Shown here in pieces: positions 1-11,514 of a stretch of 64,000 nt of DNA (the first letter of the stretch is position 1; the number at the start of each line of letters is the position of its first letter). The notes below the pieces were generated by a model. The model saw nothing but the letters and a program-made list of their open reading frames with translations, searched no databases and had not been told where the DNA came from. The DNA comes from Gordionus sp. m RMFG-2023 (Eukaryota; Nematomorpha; Gordioida; Chordodea; Parachordodidae), in the NCBI RefSeq assembly GCF_954871325.1, contig NC_088779.1, positions 17,114,846 through 17,178,845 of the forward strand. Direction: 5' to 3'. A program made the translations under genes and the position numbers.

Positions 1-180
1 GCTGTAAATAGTTTTATTATAGAATTATTATAATAGAATTCATCGACCAAATCTATATATTGCAAACAATCATACACATTGTTTTCCTTTTAAATGTAAT
101 TTAAAAGGTTTAGATATTTCAGCAGGCTCATAATGCCATAATAATTAATTCATTGTAAATAATGGAGGTTTTAATTGAAT

Positions 181-299
181 TTATTATCTAAAAAAGAAAT
201 TCTTTATTATCTAAAAAATAAATTCTTTATTATCTAAAAAACAAATTCTTTATTATCTAAAAAACAAATTCTTTATTATCTAAAAAATAAATTCTTCTT
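181..299. repeat. 23-bp minisatellite, 5' side of LINE copy A
   Basis: About five copies of a 23-bp AT-rich unit with core TTTATTATCTAAAAAA. The start of the TCTT motif recurs at 201, 224, 247, 270 and 293, exactly 23 bp apart. The same unit resumes directly after the LINE, so the LINE sits inside the array. Confidence 0.9.
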
Positions 300-3253
300 T
301 TTTTTCAAAAATATGAACTCTGTATTTAAAAAATTTCGAAAAAGGGATAGGGTTGTTTAAAAAGAGTTATTGTATATCCCATCAAATATTTAATTAATAT
401 TAAATCCCATATGTCTTCTTTGCATACCTGTCCTTCATGTCTAAAACTGATACATCTTAGAAAGGACGGATGCTTACAAATTCATGGTTCACCTTCTGCT
501 AGATGTCAATACTCCGGCCTTCCTCCACATTCCATTATCAACAATTCGACTTTTATTTCCGCAAATATCGTTCCACCTCCTCAAAATTCGAATTCAAACT
601 TTTCAGATTTTTTCCTTGATCATCCAAAACCTAACATTATTTCAAGGATCCCCAAAGGTGCAAGATTGACTGTGGCCAAATACTTTACAGACTGTCTATC
701 ATCCCTATTGCTAAACTTTAGTAATGAAAACGAATGGCTTAAATTTCTTTTCTATGGCTATAATACTTTCAAGGTGCCAGACAAAACTTCACATAAATCC
801 CTAACCCAGCAAATCAAGGATTCTGCTTCAATAGTTGTCCCTCATCTATACGAACACGGAAAGACATCTGTTGTCAAAAATAAAATGAAACCCTCTGCTC
901 TCGAGCTGAAGGCCAATTTAATCACTAAAAAAATTGACAATATTAACATCAAAAGTGCAGTTAGATTGGTTTCTACTCAAGACTCCATCGCCGAACCTTC
1001 AAACTACACATACTTGAAGCTCTGCAAAAAACACCCTTCAACAACTATAACCCCTATATCTCTACAGCCTCACTCTACATGTGCATCACAATTTAACACT
1101 GATGAAGTGAGGAAAGCTATCCTTTCCTTTCATCGAGATTCAGCACATGGCCTTGATGGAATCCGTCCTATATTTCTCCAGGACATTACTTCCCCCTCAA
1201 TATGTTCTCAAACTTCAATTCTTTCCAAAATTACATACTTTTGCAACAAAATCTTAAAAAGTGATGTGCCAACCTTTGTTTCCCCTATTCTTTTCGATGC
1301 CAGGCTAATAACCCTTCAAAAACCCAATAATGATTTAAGACCGATTGCAATTGACTCGACCTTTCGTCGTTTAGTAGCTAAAATGATTTCCTCTCGAATA
1401 AAGCATGAAGCCTCAAATATACTAAGTCCTTTCCAACTTGGTTTTGGTATACCTGGCGGCTGTGAAGCTGTTGTTCATCTAACGAGAATACACTTAGAAA
1501 CCCAGCCAACCAACGAATCTTTAGTCAAAATCGACTTCAACAATGCTTATAACACTCTTTCTCGGAATTCCTTTCTGAGTTCATCGAGTATTCTCTTTCC
1601 TGGTTACACTAAATTCTTTTATTCATGCTATCAATAGCCTTCCACTCTCCAATTTGATACCTATAAAATTTCTTCGATTGAGGGAATACAACAGGGAGAT
1701 CCTCTAGGTTCTTTATTTTTCTGTTTAGGGATCAATGAAATTGTTAAATCTATTAACGAGGCATGTTCATTATCATTGCATGCATGGTACATCGATGATG
1801 GAATCCTTTGTGGTCCAAACGACGAAATCAATAAAGCTGTAATGATAATCAAGGGTGCAGGGCTATCCTGGTCTATCAATCAACCATGAAAAATCAGAAT
1901 TCATTCCAATTAATTCATCTGAAAACAATTTTCATAATTTCAAACAGATTACTCTGGAGGAATTATCTCACTTAGGTGCTCCCGTTGGTGGACACACAGC
2001 CATATCATCCTTCTTACAATCTACACTCGAACCCCTTAATAAGTTGGCTGACCTATTTTTCCTTCTCCCCTCTCATAAAGCCTTTTTTCTCCTGAAAAAT
2101 TTCTTCAATATCCCAAAAATTCTTTACGCGCTCCACTCTACCCCTATTTTTAAATTTCCCACTTCCTTAGGCATTTATGAAAATGGGATTAAAGTCCTAA
2201 TTGAAAGTATCCTTAATCTAAAATTCCATGAATTAGCGTGGACACAAGCCACCCTTCCTACCAAGATGAGAGGACTAGGCATCAGATCCCTTTTGATCTT
2301 GCCTTTGCCTTTATATCGAGCTGTCTTTTAACCAAAAATTTAGTCAATCCTAATTCCTTAAATTCTGACTTTTCCTTTGATAGTGCCATCATTGAATGGA
2401 AATCTTGATTCATTGCCGACCACCCAATTCCAGAAACGAACAAGCAGAAGGACTGGGATAAGCCCATTATTGCAAGCTGCGTCGAATCTCTCCTTTCCAG
2501 TATGCAATCATTGGACCGTCCCTTATTCTCCTCTCTGCTTAATGGTTCTTGACATGAGTTTCTCGAAGCCATTCCATCCGCGAACTTACAATTACAATTG
2601 ACCCAAAATGAGCTAACTCATGCTATAGGCATCCGTTTAAATTGCTTAGTAACCCAACCCCACATCTGTGCCGGCTGCAGTTCTGCTGTTTTGAGTAATA
2701 GAAGGCATAGTCTACATTGTCGTTCATGTAAAGGCCGCATCGTTAGACATAACATTTGCAATTCTATAATTCTTAGAGCCCTGAGATCCGCTCAAATTCC
2801 TTCTATTCTCGAACCCTCTGGTCTTTTCAGATCTGATGGGAAACGCCCTGACGGGATCTCTCAAATTCCCTGGAAACGAGGTCGATTCTTGGTCTGGGAT
2901 TACTCTTGTATTGATCCATTGGCTCCTTCCAATCAATCCCTTAACATTCTGAAGAACAAGGAGCTTCTAAAAATTGCAAAATATTCAGAAATATCCCAAG
3001 ATCACTTATTCATTCCCATCATTTCCACTACCTTGACTACCTTTGGGAATCGTGCTCTTTCCTTCTTCAAGGAACTTGGATCGCTAATCCGCAAACTAAC
3101 AGATGAACCTCGTGAAGGCTTCTTCTTAAGACAAAGACTCGCAATAGCAATTCATAGGACTAATTACATCAGCTTCATTGGCAGCCTCATCTCACATGAT
3201 GATTAGAATATATTTTATATAATTTTAATCTATAATATTTATAATTATATATT
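300..3253 (+). mobile_element. Non-LTR retrotransposon (LINE) copy A with restriction-like endonuclease
   Basis: Nearly full-length LINE with a single long coding region (411-3206), a short 5' leader after the minisatellite and a short AT-rich 3' tail that runs into the same minisatellite. It is the longest of three related copies in the window; the others are 46145-46870 on the minus strand and 56090-57600 on the plus strand, both 5'-truncated. The restriction-like endonuclease at the C-terminus places it with LINEs of the R2/NeSL/CRE type of architecture rather than those with an apurinic endonuclease. The exact clade cannot be decided by eye. Confidence 0.85.
411..3206 (+). pseudogene. LINE polyprotein: Zn finger, reverse transcriptase, restriction-like endonuclease
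   Basis: One ORF of about 930 codons in plan, now interrupted by three in-frame stops (about 1635, 2407 and 2551) and two frameshifts (about 1870 and 2290). It starts with a Cys-x2-Cys...His...Cys cluster (CPSC...HGSPSARC) and continues into a reverse transcriptase. Motif A is KIDFNNAYN (about 1525), motif B is EGIQQGDPLGS (about 1680), the catalytic box is WYIDDG (about 1790), and the next motif is about 1865-1900. The C-terminus (2650-2950) has a CAGC...HSLHCRSC zinc-binding cluster, RHN, then KRPDG and a downstream FLVWDYSC, the arrangement of the PD-(D/E)xK-like endonuclease. At two of the stop sites copy C has sense codons, so these are mutations rather than recoding. Confidence 0.85.
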
Positions 3254-3484
3254 TTCTCTAAAAAATGAATTCTTTATTATCTAAAAAATAAATTCTTTAT
3301 TATCTAAAAAATAAATTCTTTATTATCTAAAAAATAAATTCTTTATTATCTAAAAAATAAATTCTTTATTATCTAAAAAATAAATTCTTTATTATCTAAA
3401 AAATAAATTCTTTATTATCTAAAAAATAAATTCTTTATTATCTAAAAAATAAATTCTTTATTATCTAAAAAATAAATTCTTTGA
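3254..3484. repeat. 23-bp minisatellite, 3' side of LINE copy A
   Basis: About ten near-identical copies of the 23-bp unit also present at 181-299, with the TCTT start recurring every 23 bp from 3271 to 3478. LINE copies B and C are not followed by it, so it is not a fixed LINE tail. Confidence 0.92.
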
Positions 3485-3514
3485 TAAGAGTCAATAAATT
3501 AAATAGGTTAAAAT

Positions 3515-3623
3515 AATAAGAAAGAGACACCGCCGCCGAAGGCCGCGTAAATTTATTAGGGGGGTAGGCAAAGGTTTTTGAAGGGGGTTTCCACCAAGTG
3601 AAAATTCTGTCATGTAGACGCTG
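3515..3623 (-). mobile_element. hAT terminal fragment (family of the 7814-12298 element)
   Basis: The plus strand ends in GTAGACGCTG at 3623, the inverse of the CAGCGTCTACATG terminus of the inner hAT at 7814. The segment also has the subterminal GCCGAAGGCCGCG and the pyrimidine-rich stretch in the same order as that element. No matching second end was found nearby, so this looks like a solo end. Confidence 0.65.
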
Positions 3624-3810
3624 CCTTATGATACAACTATAATATACAATTATATTATACATCATAACGATATAAATATATATATTCTTTCTTGCGTAAT
3701 ATCGGCACGGTAATTATAATAAATAAGAATTTATCAACGAAAGACCCATTAATAGGATTCCTTAAATATAAGATCGCTAAGGATAAACTAACTATACTTA
3801 GGAATATGGT

Positions 3811-3938
3811 AAGCGGAAAATAATTCCCCGGAAAAAAATCCCCAATAATAATTCTTAGAAAATAATTCCCCGGAATTGATTTTTTTAAATATTTTATTTG
3901 AGGATTTTTATTTCGTGAATATATTTATAGGGAATTAT
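3811..3938 (-). repeat. Truncated copy of the AATAATTCCCC miniature element
   Basis: Matches, in inverse orientation, most of the inverted-repeat element at 42606-42806: AAGCGGAAAATAATTCCCC terminus, GAAAATAATTCCCCGGAATT and the ATATATTTATAGGGAATT stretch. The far end is missing. Confidence 0.6.
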
Positions 3939-4529
3939 TTCTTTTCAAGGAATGACGTGGTTTTTTTACGATATGGACTATGTATTAGTGACTGGAAGAA
4001 CTCCGAACAGCATGAAATGAGATTGGAGGAGTATTTTGGAGAATAAAAGAAAAAGGATTGCGGGTGAGTGCGGAGAAAAGTGTATTGGAAGTGATGTAGG
4101 CGACATATCTCGAGCACAAAATTACAGAAAAGGAGGTAAAACCCTTAACAATATGACAGGAATTACCAATTTGTTCAGACCTTTTTAGGAATGGTAATTA
4201 TTACCATCATTTAGTGGTAGGATTTGCTCAAATAGCAACGCCATTATATCAATTGCTGCAAAAAGGAGAAAAATTTGAATGGAGAAATGAACAAGAGATG
4301 GCCTTCGAAGAGTTGAAATGCAGAATTGGAAAAGAACCTATTTTAGTGTGCTTTAATAATGAATTGGAGGTGTTATTGGTTGCGGACGCGTCTAATAAAG
4401 GTGTAGGAGGAGATTTGTTGCATTGTTTTGATGAATTAGATAGGCCATTGTTATTTTTCTCAAGAATATTTAGAGCAGCAGAGACCAGGTATTCCGATAA
4501 TTATATTCATAGTATATCGCAATTATAAT

Positions 4530-5385
4530 TGTTTTTCGTTGTTTATTTGAACCCATAGATATATGATAACAAATAAATAACAATTAGAATTGCCTGGCAT
4601 GGCCTCAGGGACCCCCAATTATAAACATGTAAATATCAAATGTTAAACAACAAAATGGATGATACAAAAATGGCGAACATGGCAGTAAAAACAAGAGGGT
4701 ATGTCCCTGATGGTAATAACGAAAGGATATTTTAATTTAAAATTTCGTAAAAAGTAAATTTAATATCCTTGCGCTGCCGTATATAGGCATAAGACATTCT
4801 TTCACCATCCGGGTAGGGTGGCCCTTTTAATTTTTAGGTTACTAGAGTTAAATAGGCGGTTATTATCACAACCTGCCATCTACAGCTACTATCGATCGTT
4901 TTAGACTATCGTCTGATATAAACTGTTTATAATGTTACTATCATAACAAGGTGAATTAGATGTGTAAATATGAAAATATTAATTTATTTATTGAGAGGGG
5001 GGGGGGGTAAGAGTGTTCCTCGGGGGTAGTATGTTACTCGTTGGCTAACATCTCCGTAGCAACGGTGTCCACGTCCCCTGTGAGCTCCAGTGTTTTATCA
5101 AACATTGAAGGATCGAACTCACCCCAGAGTTGGTCCAGATTTGAGATATTTGGTGCGTCCGCTTCCTCTAGTGGTCGTAGCGGGCTCGAGGCCCTGATCC
5201 ACGGCAGTTCTTGATCGATTTGGGGGAAACCCTTTACATCGATATCGTGTAGTACGTTATGCGCTGATTTATCTAAGATCCATTCCCTACTGGGGATGTC
5301 TGCTTGATTTTCCTCGGAAGCGATCCAAGGAAGGTTCCTCGCCAGTTGTTCGCATTAATTTCTTTATTTCTAAAACAAGATATAT
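4530..5385. other. Insertion inside the Ty3/Gypsy fossil
   Basis: Interrupts the pol order between RNase H and integrase. The left half (4530-4980) shows no coding sequence. A G-run sits at about 4997-5007. The right half is less AT-rich than its surroundings and holds the minus-strand retroelement-like reading frame at 5034-5357. Its ends are not defined. Confidence 0.45.
5034..5357 (-). mobile_element. Retroelement RNase H-tail-like fossil (possibly DIRS/Ngaro-like)
   Basis: An open minus-strand frame of about 107 codons with no clear start, ending in a stop at 5034-5036. It contains WIASEENQADIPSREW, close to the conserved end of retroelement RNase H domains (asn...ala-asp...ser-arg). Further on, FDPSMFDKTLELTGDVDTV resembles the segment downstream of RNase H in tyrosine-recombinase retrotransposons. 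It is a fragment on the strand opposite to the surrounding Ty3/Gypsy. The family assignment is inference. Confidence 0.4.
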
Positions 5386-6039
5386 ATATTCGTGGTGGAT
5401 GCTTATTCAAAGTGGATGGAGTATGAGGAAGTAAGCGGACTAACAACTCAAGTGTTGATAAAAACATTGAAAGATCTATGGGCTAGATTCGGAGTCACTA
5501 CAACAATCATATCGGATAGAGGTCCAGCTTATATTAGTAGACAGTTAAAGGTCTTTTGTACGGAAATTGGAGCAAGACACATTTTGCGCCACCGAATAAT
5601 CCGAGTTCGAATGGTCAGGCGAAGAGGATGGTAGCCGTGGTCAAGAACTGGCTGGGAGCAGAGTTGCCATGTCTCCCCCCATCAGCGGGAGACTCCCGCA
5701 ATTTTTTACACGCAGACATCTCTCTCCCTCAAAACTACCGCAATTGGAAATCTCCTGCAAAAATCTACCGCAATTTTTTAATTTCTCCCGCAATTTTTTT
5801 TTATAGTATTTTAACGTTTTTAATATATAAATATAAATTTTGAGAGACATTAATTGATTATTTTTATATTTTTTAAATAAATTTTAAATATTTATTCGAA
5901 AAACATGTCTAGTTTGTAAATTTCTTTCTATCCTGTTTTATTTTATCCAATAATAAATCAACATCATTTCATTCATATAAGTCAGTACAGGGGAGTATAT
6001 CAACATCGATTGCAATACAAAAATATTCTCAAAAATAAT

Positions 6040-7542
6040 TAATACAGATGCAACTACATTTGCGGAAATCGTATACTATCATGTAGTTCAACATTCACAG
6101 AGCTATATAATCACAATGTGGGTCGAATCTTTTTCTCATGATATTTAACGACTCCAAACCTTACTTCAGAACAAAAATGAGCAAGGCTATCACAAGTGTT
6201 TTAATACCTGAATCCTAGAGGTCAATTCTAGACGATTTGAAAGGTGGGAATCCATATGCAGTTCTAACAGATGCATCTAATAAGGGAAATATTAAAACAT
6301 TTCCCTCGATCCTTTGCTATTTTAACAAGAATAAGAACATTTCAATAAAACTGTTGAAATATTTTCCTCGGATAGTGAAAAATCCAACAATGTAGCTAGC
6401 CACATAATGGTAAATATAGCTGATTCAGGGTTATCAATGATTTGCATGTCAGCTTTCTGCGCTGATAATGCCTCTGTAAATTTTGGCAAAAACCAAAGTT
6501 ACCGAATTGAGGCAGCACAATAATAAATATACCAATTGGCTGTATATGCCATATACTACATAATTCTTGCAAGAAGGCAATGAATGTACTATCTGTGGAT
6601 GTCGAAATAATTGTGATGAAATGTTTTAACGAATTTAGTTCATCAACTAAAAGAGTTAATGAATTAAAAGAGTTGGTGAAGTGGTCTGACTTGGAATGGT
6701 GTGAGTTGTTGCGATATATACCTATCAGGTGCTTGTCATTAATACCTGCCATCGATAGAATTTTAAAATTTTACAAACCCTTAAAAAATACTTCTTAAAT
6801 AGAGATTTTAAAAGCTCTCCTAAAATTTTGAAAAATTTTTCGAGTATGAAATGGCAGAAGCATATTTGGGATTCGTTTCACATGTAGGAAATCTACTTCA
6901 TGGAGTTAATATTCAGTTGCAATCAGAATATTCTTTATTAAAAAAGATTCACAAAAGCATGCTACAGCTCTGTTCATCTCTACAGTTAAAATTGATAATA
7001 AATTTTATAGCGCTATTGCTAAAAATATTATATTAAAATGTTCAAATAATACTCAAATTAATACATTTTTAAATGAAGCAGATATTTTTATTAAGAAAAT
7101 TTTAGAATATTTACAATCAAAATTTGATTTTAATAACTCTATTTACAAATGTATAAATATTATGACCTTGGAACAGACCATCAATTGATGGTTTTTATAA
7201 TTAATAAATATATTAAAAATACCGAAAGACATTGATTTCTTGTTTGAGGAGATTGTAATTCTCTCTATTTTTTATGATTCTCCAAAATACTTAAAGTTAG
7301 ATGGTCTAAAAACAGAGGAGAAATGGGTAGAATTTTTTCGTAATAACGATAAATCCCCATGCTTGGAAAAAATATGCGAATATGTCTTCTTCTTACCTCA
7401 TTCTAATACCTCATCCGAGCGCCTTTTTAGCCTGATGAGAACTGCCTGGAAAAAGAAGAGAAATCGGATTGCTTTAACAACATTAGAGGCCGAGCTAATG
7501 GTTAAACAAAAATATAATATGTCATGCCCAGGAATTTTATAA
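6040..7542 (+). pseudogene. hAT transposase, left arm of outer element
   Basis: Broken transposase reading inward from the left terminus. About 6230-6350 reads TDASNKGNIKTFP, a conserved piece of the hAT catalytic domain. About 6410-6740 is a further degraded stretch. 7240-7542 is the C-terminal dimerisation domain, with ERLFSLMRTAWKKKRNRI. The right arm carries the inverse of the 5' two-thirds and lacks the C-terminus. There are many stops and frame changes, so no function is expected. The family within hAT was not determined. Confidence 0.75.
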
Positions 7543-9869
7543 ATATCTCAATAACAACGGTAAACATTTAGTTCTATTATTTAAATTTCAAATAAAATAC
7601 AATTAAGTTTTAGCAATGGCGCCATAAAATTTAATATCAATTTTTAACTGTAAAGATGAACACATCTGCAGCATAATTTTGTGAGTCTTTGTTAAGATTT
7701 TTCTGATTGCAACTACACATTAACAACATGTAATAGATTTCCTACATGTGAAATCATTCATAAATATACCTCTGCCATATATTACTAAAAAAATTTCAAA
7801 ATGTTAGGACAGCCAGCGTCTACATGGCAGAAAATTTGATGGAGGCAAACCCCTCCAAAATCTACCCATACCCACCTAAAAAAATCCTGCGGCCTTCGGC
7901 CGCGAAATTTACAGACCTACGATGGTATAGTGATTTTATTTAAAAAATCTTATCTGCCACCATTTATAACCTTACAACATAATTCTTACAATCTTTCAAG
8001 CCTATTTAGGGAAAAAAAATTTAAAAATTTGTAAGTGATAATGAACTTTTATTTAAATAATGCAATCTTTTCATAATTTGGTATTCACTTTATTTTCATA
8101 AAATATATATAAGTGAATTAAATGAGATAACATATTAATATTTCTATGAAAAAGATCTAAAATATTGTAAAAAATATAAGACGAATAAATTTAAAGAGGT
8201 ATATTTAGCTTGATTCCACATAATTAAAAACATGTATTGTAAATAGAGCTATTATATAAAATATTAGAATAAAATGAATTATAGTATATTTTGCATTGAA
8301 ATTATAAAATGTTAAATATTCGCTGTGAAAAAGATACATTAATTATTTTATTAATAATTTGGATAACCTTATTGATGTTAAAGCAAATTGTGTTATAATA
8401 TCATCAATTGTAAATTTTTCAAAAACATCAATTTCGCTGGATATTAACAGTAAATTTTCCAAAAATGGGTCCGAAATTTTATTCCGCATTCGAGTTTTGT
8501 TAATTTTTACTTTACTCATGGCTCTTTCGGCTGAACAGGAAGTTGTAGGAAGGATTAATAAATATTTATATAATAAATTTAAATAATAATTTAATTGATT
8601 TAAAAGTCGGTATGGTAATATAAAAGAAAATTTTATCCATTTTTTTATTTTGGTCATGATTTCGCTGTTGATATTTTCTTTGGTAATTTGATCGTTTGCA
8701 ATACCTTTAATTATATACAATTACAAATAAAATATCAATAAATTACTTTCATCAATATATAACGCGTCATTCTTTTTAACTTTTAAAAGATCTTCGCAAA
8801 AAATGATTGATTGAGACTCCAAATATAAAGAGCGAAAATCATTATATTCATCAACAATGTTTTGGACATCCAATTGATAAGTATCATGTATGATCCTTTC
8901 TACAGGATGTGGATGCAGATCATCTTCTATATACCGTACAAGCAAAGCTATGCATTCTTTTTTAGACACATCATATGTTCCATCTAATATGATGCTATAG
9001 GCACGATTCTCTTTAATTGTTTGAATAATGCTTTTTGTTATTTTTATCTTAATAATTTCAGTTATTTTTTTCACGTGGCCATATGACAGTAAATTTATAT
9101 AAGGTCTCGAAATTTTATCTGATTTTTTTCTCCGCAATTTTTCGTTGTTATCCATGTATGCACGTAAAGTTGGAACCGTTTTTGCCATTAATTTTATGAG
9201 ACACATAAAATTACCTTCATTCAAATTAGAACCCCAAAAGGCTATATTACATTTTATAAGGTACATAATGGCATTGATAATATTATGAACTATATTACGA
9301 TTTTCCATGATTATATCAAGCTTATTTGATAGCAAATGATCTTGAATGCGTTTATTTGCAAGCCAAGTCATGTTTGCATATTCACAATCTTTATGAAGAG
9401 AAGATGCTTCGTGTCTCTCTAAGTCACGCTTTATGTTTTTCCAATTATTTACCCCATGTTGAGTCCAAAAAGTATTGGAATTAGGGCCACCAAACATGAT
9501 ACAATATAGACAAAAGACTTTGTCTAAAGTAGTGCTATAAGATAGCCAATTTCTGGGGTTGAGGTAACCATCTATATTAACCTTTCTATAATAGGTTATA
9601 TTCATGCTCCTGTTTAAAAAGTAAAAAAAAATATATTGGTATAGAAATAATGGATGGGTAAAAATTAATGAAAATAAATATTATTTAAAACCTCTTGTTA
9701 GTAACAGGATATTGAAATTTATCTGTACATGGCTGACAAGGGCCTACAGCAATTATGAAATTTTTCAAAATATTTGTCATCCTAAATAATATAAAGTGAA
9801 AAGGGTCATTTGGTTCCTTTTTTTTGTATAGCTGAATAAGACTTGGACTTTGAATATCCTCATAATTTA

Positions 9870-10690
9870 TTCCCTTCAAAAGTCATTATATAAATTTTAT
9901 TTAAATATAATGCCTCATGCAAAGTAAGTGCCTCACTAGAACCGGGGATTGGATGAGGAGATAATACAATTTGTAAATCTTCAATATTGGAGATTTGCTA
10001 TAAATAAAGAGTATAATTTGTTTACTTATGAAAATCTATTTTTAATATAATTTCAGCCAAATGGTCATTTTATTCTTAGCTACATTATAATTAAGTTAAT
10101 CAATAAATGTTGGAAATATTTAAATGTCCTAATTTATTTTCTTCAAAAGTTATCATATAATTCGTATTTAAATAAAATACCTCATCATGCAAAGTAAGCG
10201 CCTCACTGGAACTGGGGATTGGATGAGAAGATAATACAATTTGTGAATCTTCAATATTGGAGATTTTCTATAAAGAGTATAATTTGTTTACTTATGAAAA
10301 ACTATATTTTTAATAAAATTTTAGTCAAATGGTCATTTTATTCTTAACTACATTATAATTAAGTTTTTAATAAAGGTTGGAAATATTTAATTAACCTCAT
10401 AATCATAATTTATTTCTTTCAAAAGTTATATAATTCGTATTTAAATTAAATACCTCATCATACAAAGTAAACACCTCACTGGAACTGGGGATTGGATGAG
10501 GAGATAATACAATTTGTGAATCTTCAATAACTGAGATTTTCTATAAATAAAGAGGAGTTTAATTTCTTTCCTTATGATAACTATATTTTTAATAAATTTT
10601 TAGGCAAATGATAATTTTTTTTAACTACATTATAATTAAGTTTTTAATAAATGTTTTAATTCTACATGAATACATGATTGAGAAAACAGG
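9870..10690 (-). repeat. Three tandem ~270-bp units each carrying one transposase exon
   Basis: The marker ATTGGATGAG recurs at 9948, 10218 and 10491 (spacing 270 and 273). Each unit has an acceptor (TATAG), a phase-0 exon reading like KISNIEDSQIVLSSHPIP and a donor (GAG|GTATTT in two, GAG|GCATTA in the third). Because the exon is symmetric in phase, each duplication keeps the reading frame. Confidence 0.85.
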
Positions 10691-10693
10691 TAT

Positions 10694-11514
10694 GAAGTCC
10701 AACATAAAGTTATCAGATTACAATGGAAAGATGATACAAGTAATAGGTAAAGCACAAGTGAATGTAGAATACAAAGGGAATTCACATATTTAGAACGCAA
10801 TAATCATAAACATCAATATGACTTTGTTAGATCATGTAAAAACATTTTTAAAATATACTTGAAAGATTCATAGGCATGATAGATGCAGATTAATATAAAA
10901 CTGCGATCACATGAAGAAATCATAAAACAATATTATAATGACTATAAAAATAAAAACAATATTAAGTATAAATAAAATTGTGAAATTCATGATGAAAGTA
11001 TATTATCTAAAGAAATTCTAATAGCTAAATAAAACAATGATAATAAACATACCTAATATAACACATAATGTAAATAAAGGGGATGAAACTCACACAGATA
11101 ACATTTTGAAAATAGTTGATTCCAAATCATATTTTATAAGATTTATATTTAAAAAAAGTAAAAGAATTTGAAGTCTTAATTCAATTAAAGATTAAAAGAT
11201 TTAAATTTAAAAATTCCTAGAAATTAACATTACCTTATTTTACTACATTATATTAACTTAATAAGTTTTTTTAATACTTTGGTTTTAAATTATTATTATT
11301 AACTTATTAAACATATTGTTAAATTGAACTTTATAAAGTATATATAGATATAAAAATAGTGTGATAAACAGTTAAAAAACATTAAATAATAATATATATA
11401 ATTTATTTTCTCTATACCCTGACTACTTTAATATTAATATTATTCTGGTAAAATTTTAAATCAGTTTCTATTAATTCACAAATTTATAGTTACAATAATA
11501 AATAAAAATATTAC
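10694..11514. other. AT-rich intronic stretch inside inner hAT
   Basis: Lies between exon 1 and the tandem exons of the transposase gene. No coding or repeat structure was recognised. Confidence 0.5.

Larger units (their letters stand above)
3945..5650 (+). mobile_element. Ty3/Gypsy LTR-retrotransposon fossil, part 1 (RT, RNase H, integrase)
   Basis: Old, broken Ty3/Gypsy pol remnant. A reverse-transcriptase piece lies at about 3960-4140, with a second piece at 4214-4528 spanning the RT tail and the start of RNase H (LVADASNKGVGGD, FFSRIFRAAETRYS). An integrase core piece lies at 5392-5640 (VVDAYSKW, IISDRGPAY). The stretch 4530-5385 does not fit pol and looks like a separate insertion. The element resumes after 13304, because a hAT element landed in its 3' part. 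It carries several breaks and no intact coding region, and no matching LTR pair was recognised. Confidence 0.75.

Noticed and set aside
1661-1879. Minus-strand ORF in the LINE
   Set aside because: Opposite the reverse-transcriptase catalytic box; a shadow.
2400-2560. UGA recoding in the LINE as an unusual genetic code
   Set aside because: Copy C has non-Trp sense codons at the corresponding sites, and the kinase gene uses UGA as its stop. Ordinary decay explains it.
3254-3484. Regular array resembling a CRISPR
   Set aside because: Units are directly tandem with no spacers, in eukaryotic DNA. It is a minisatellite.
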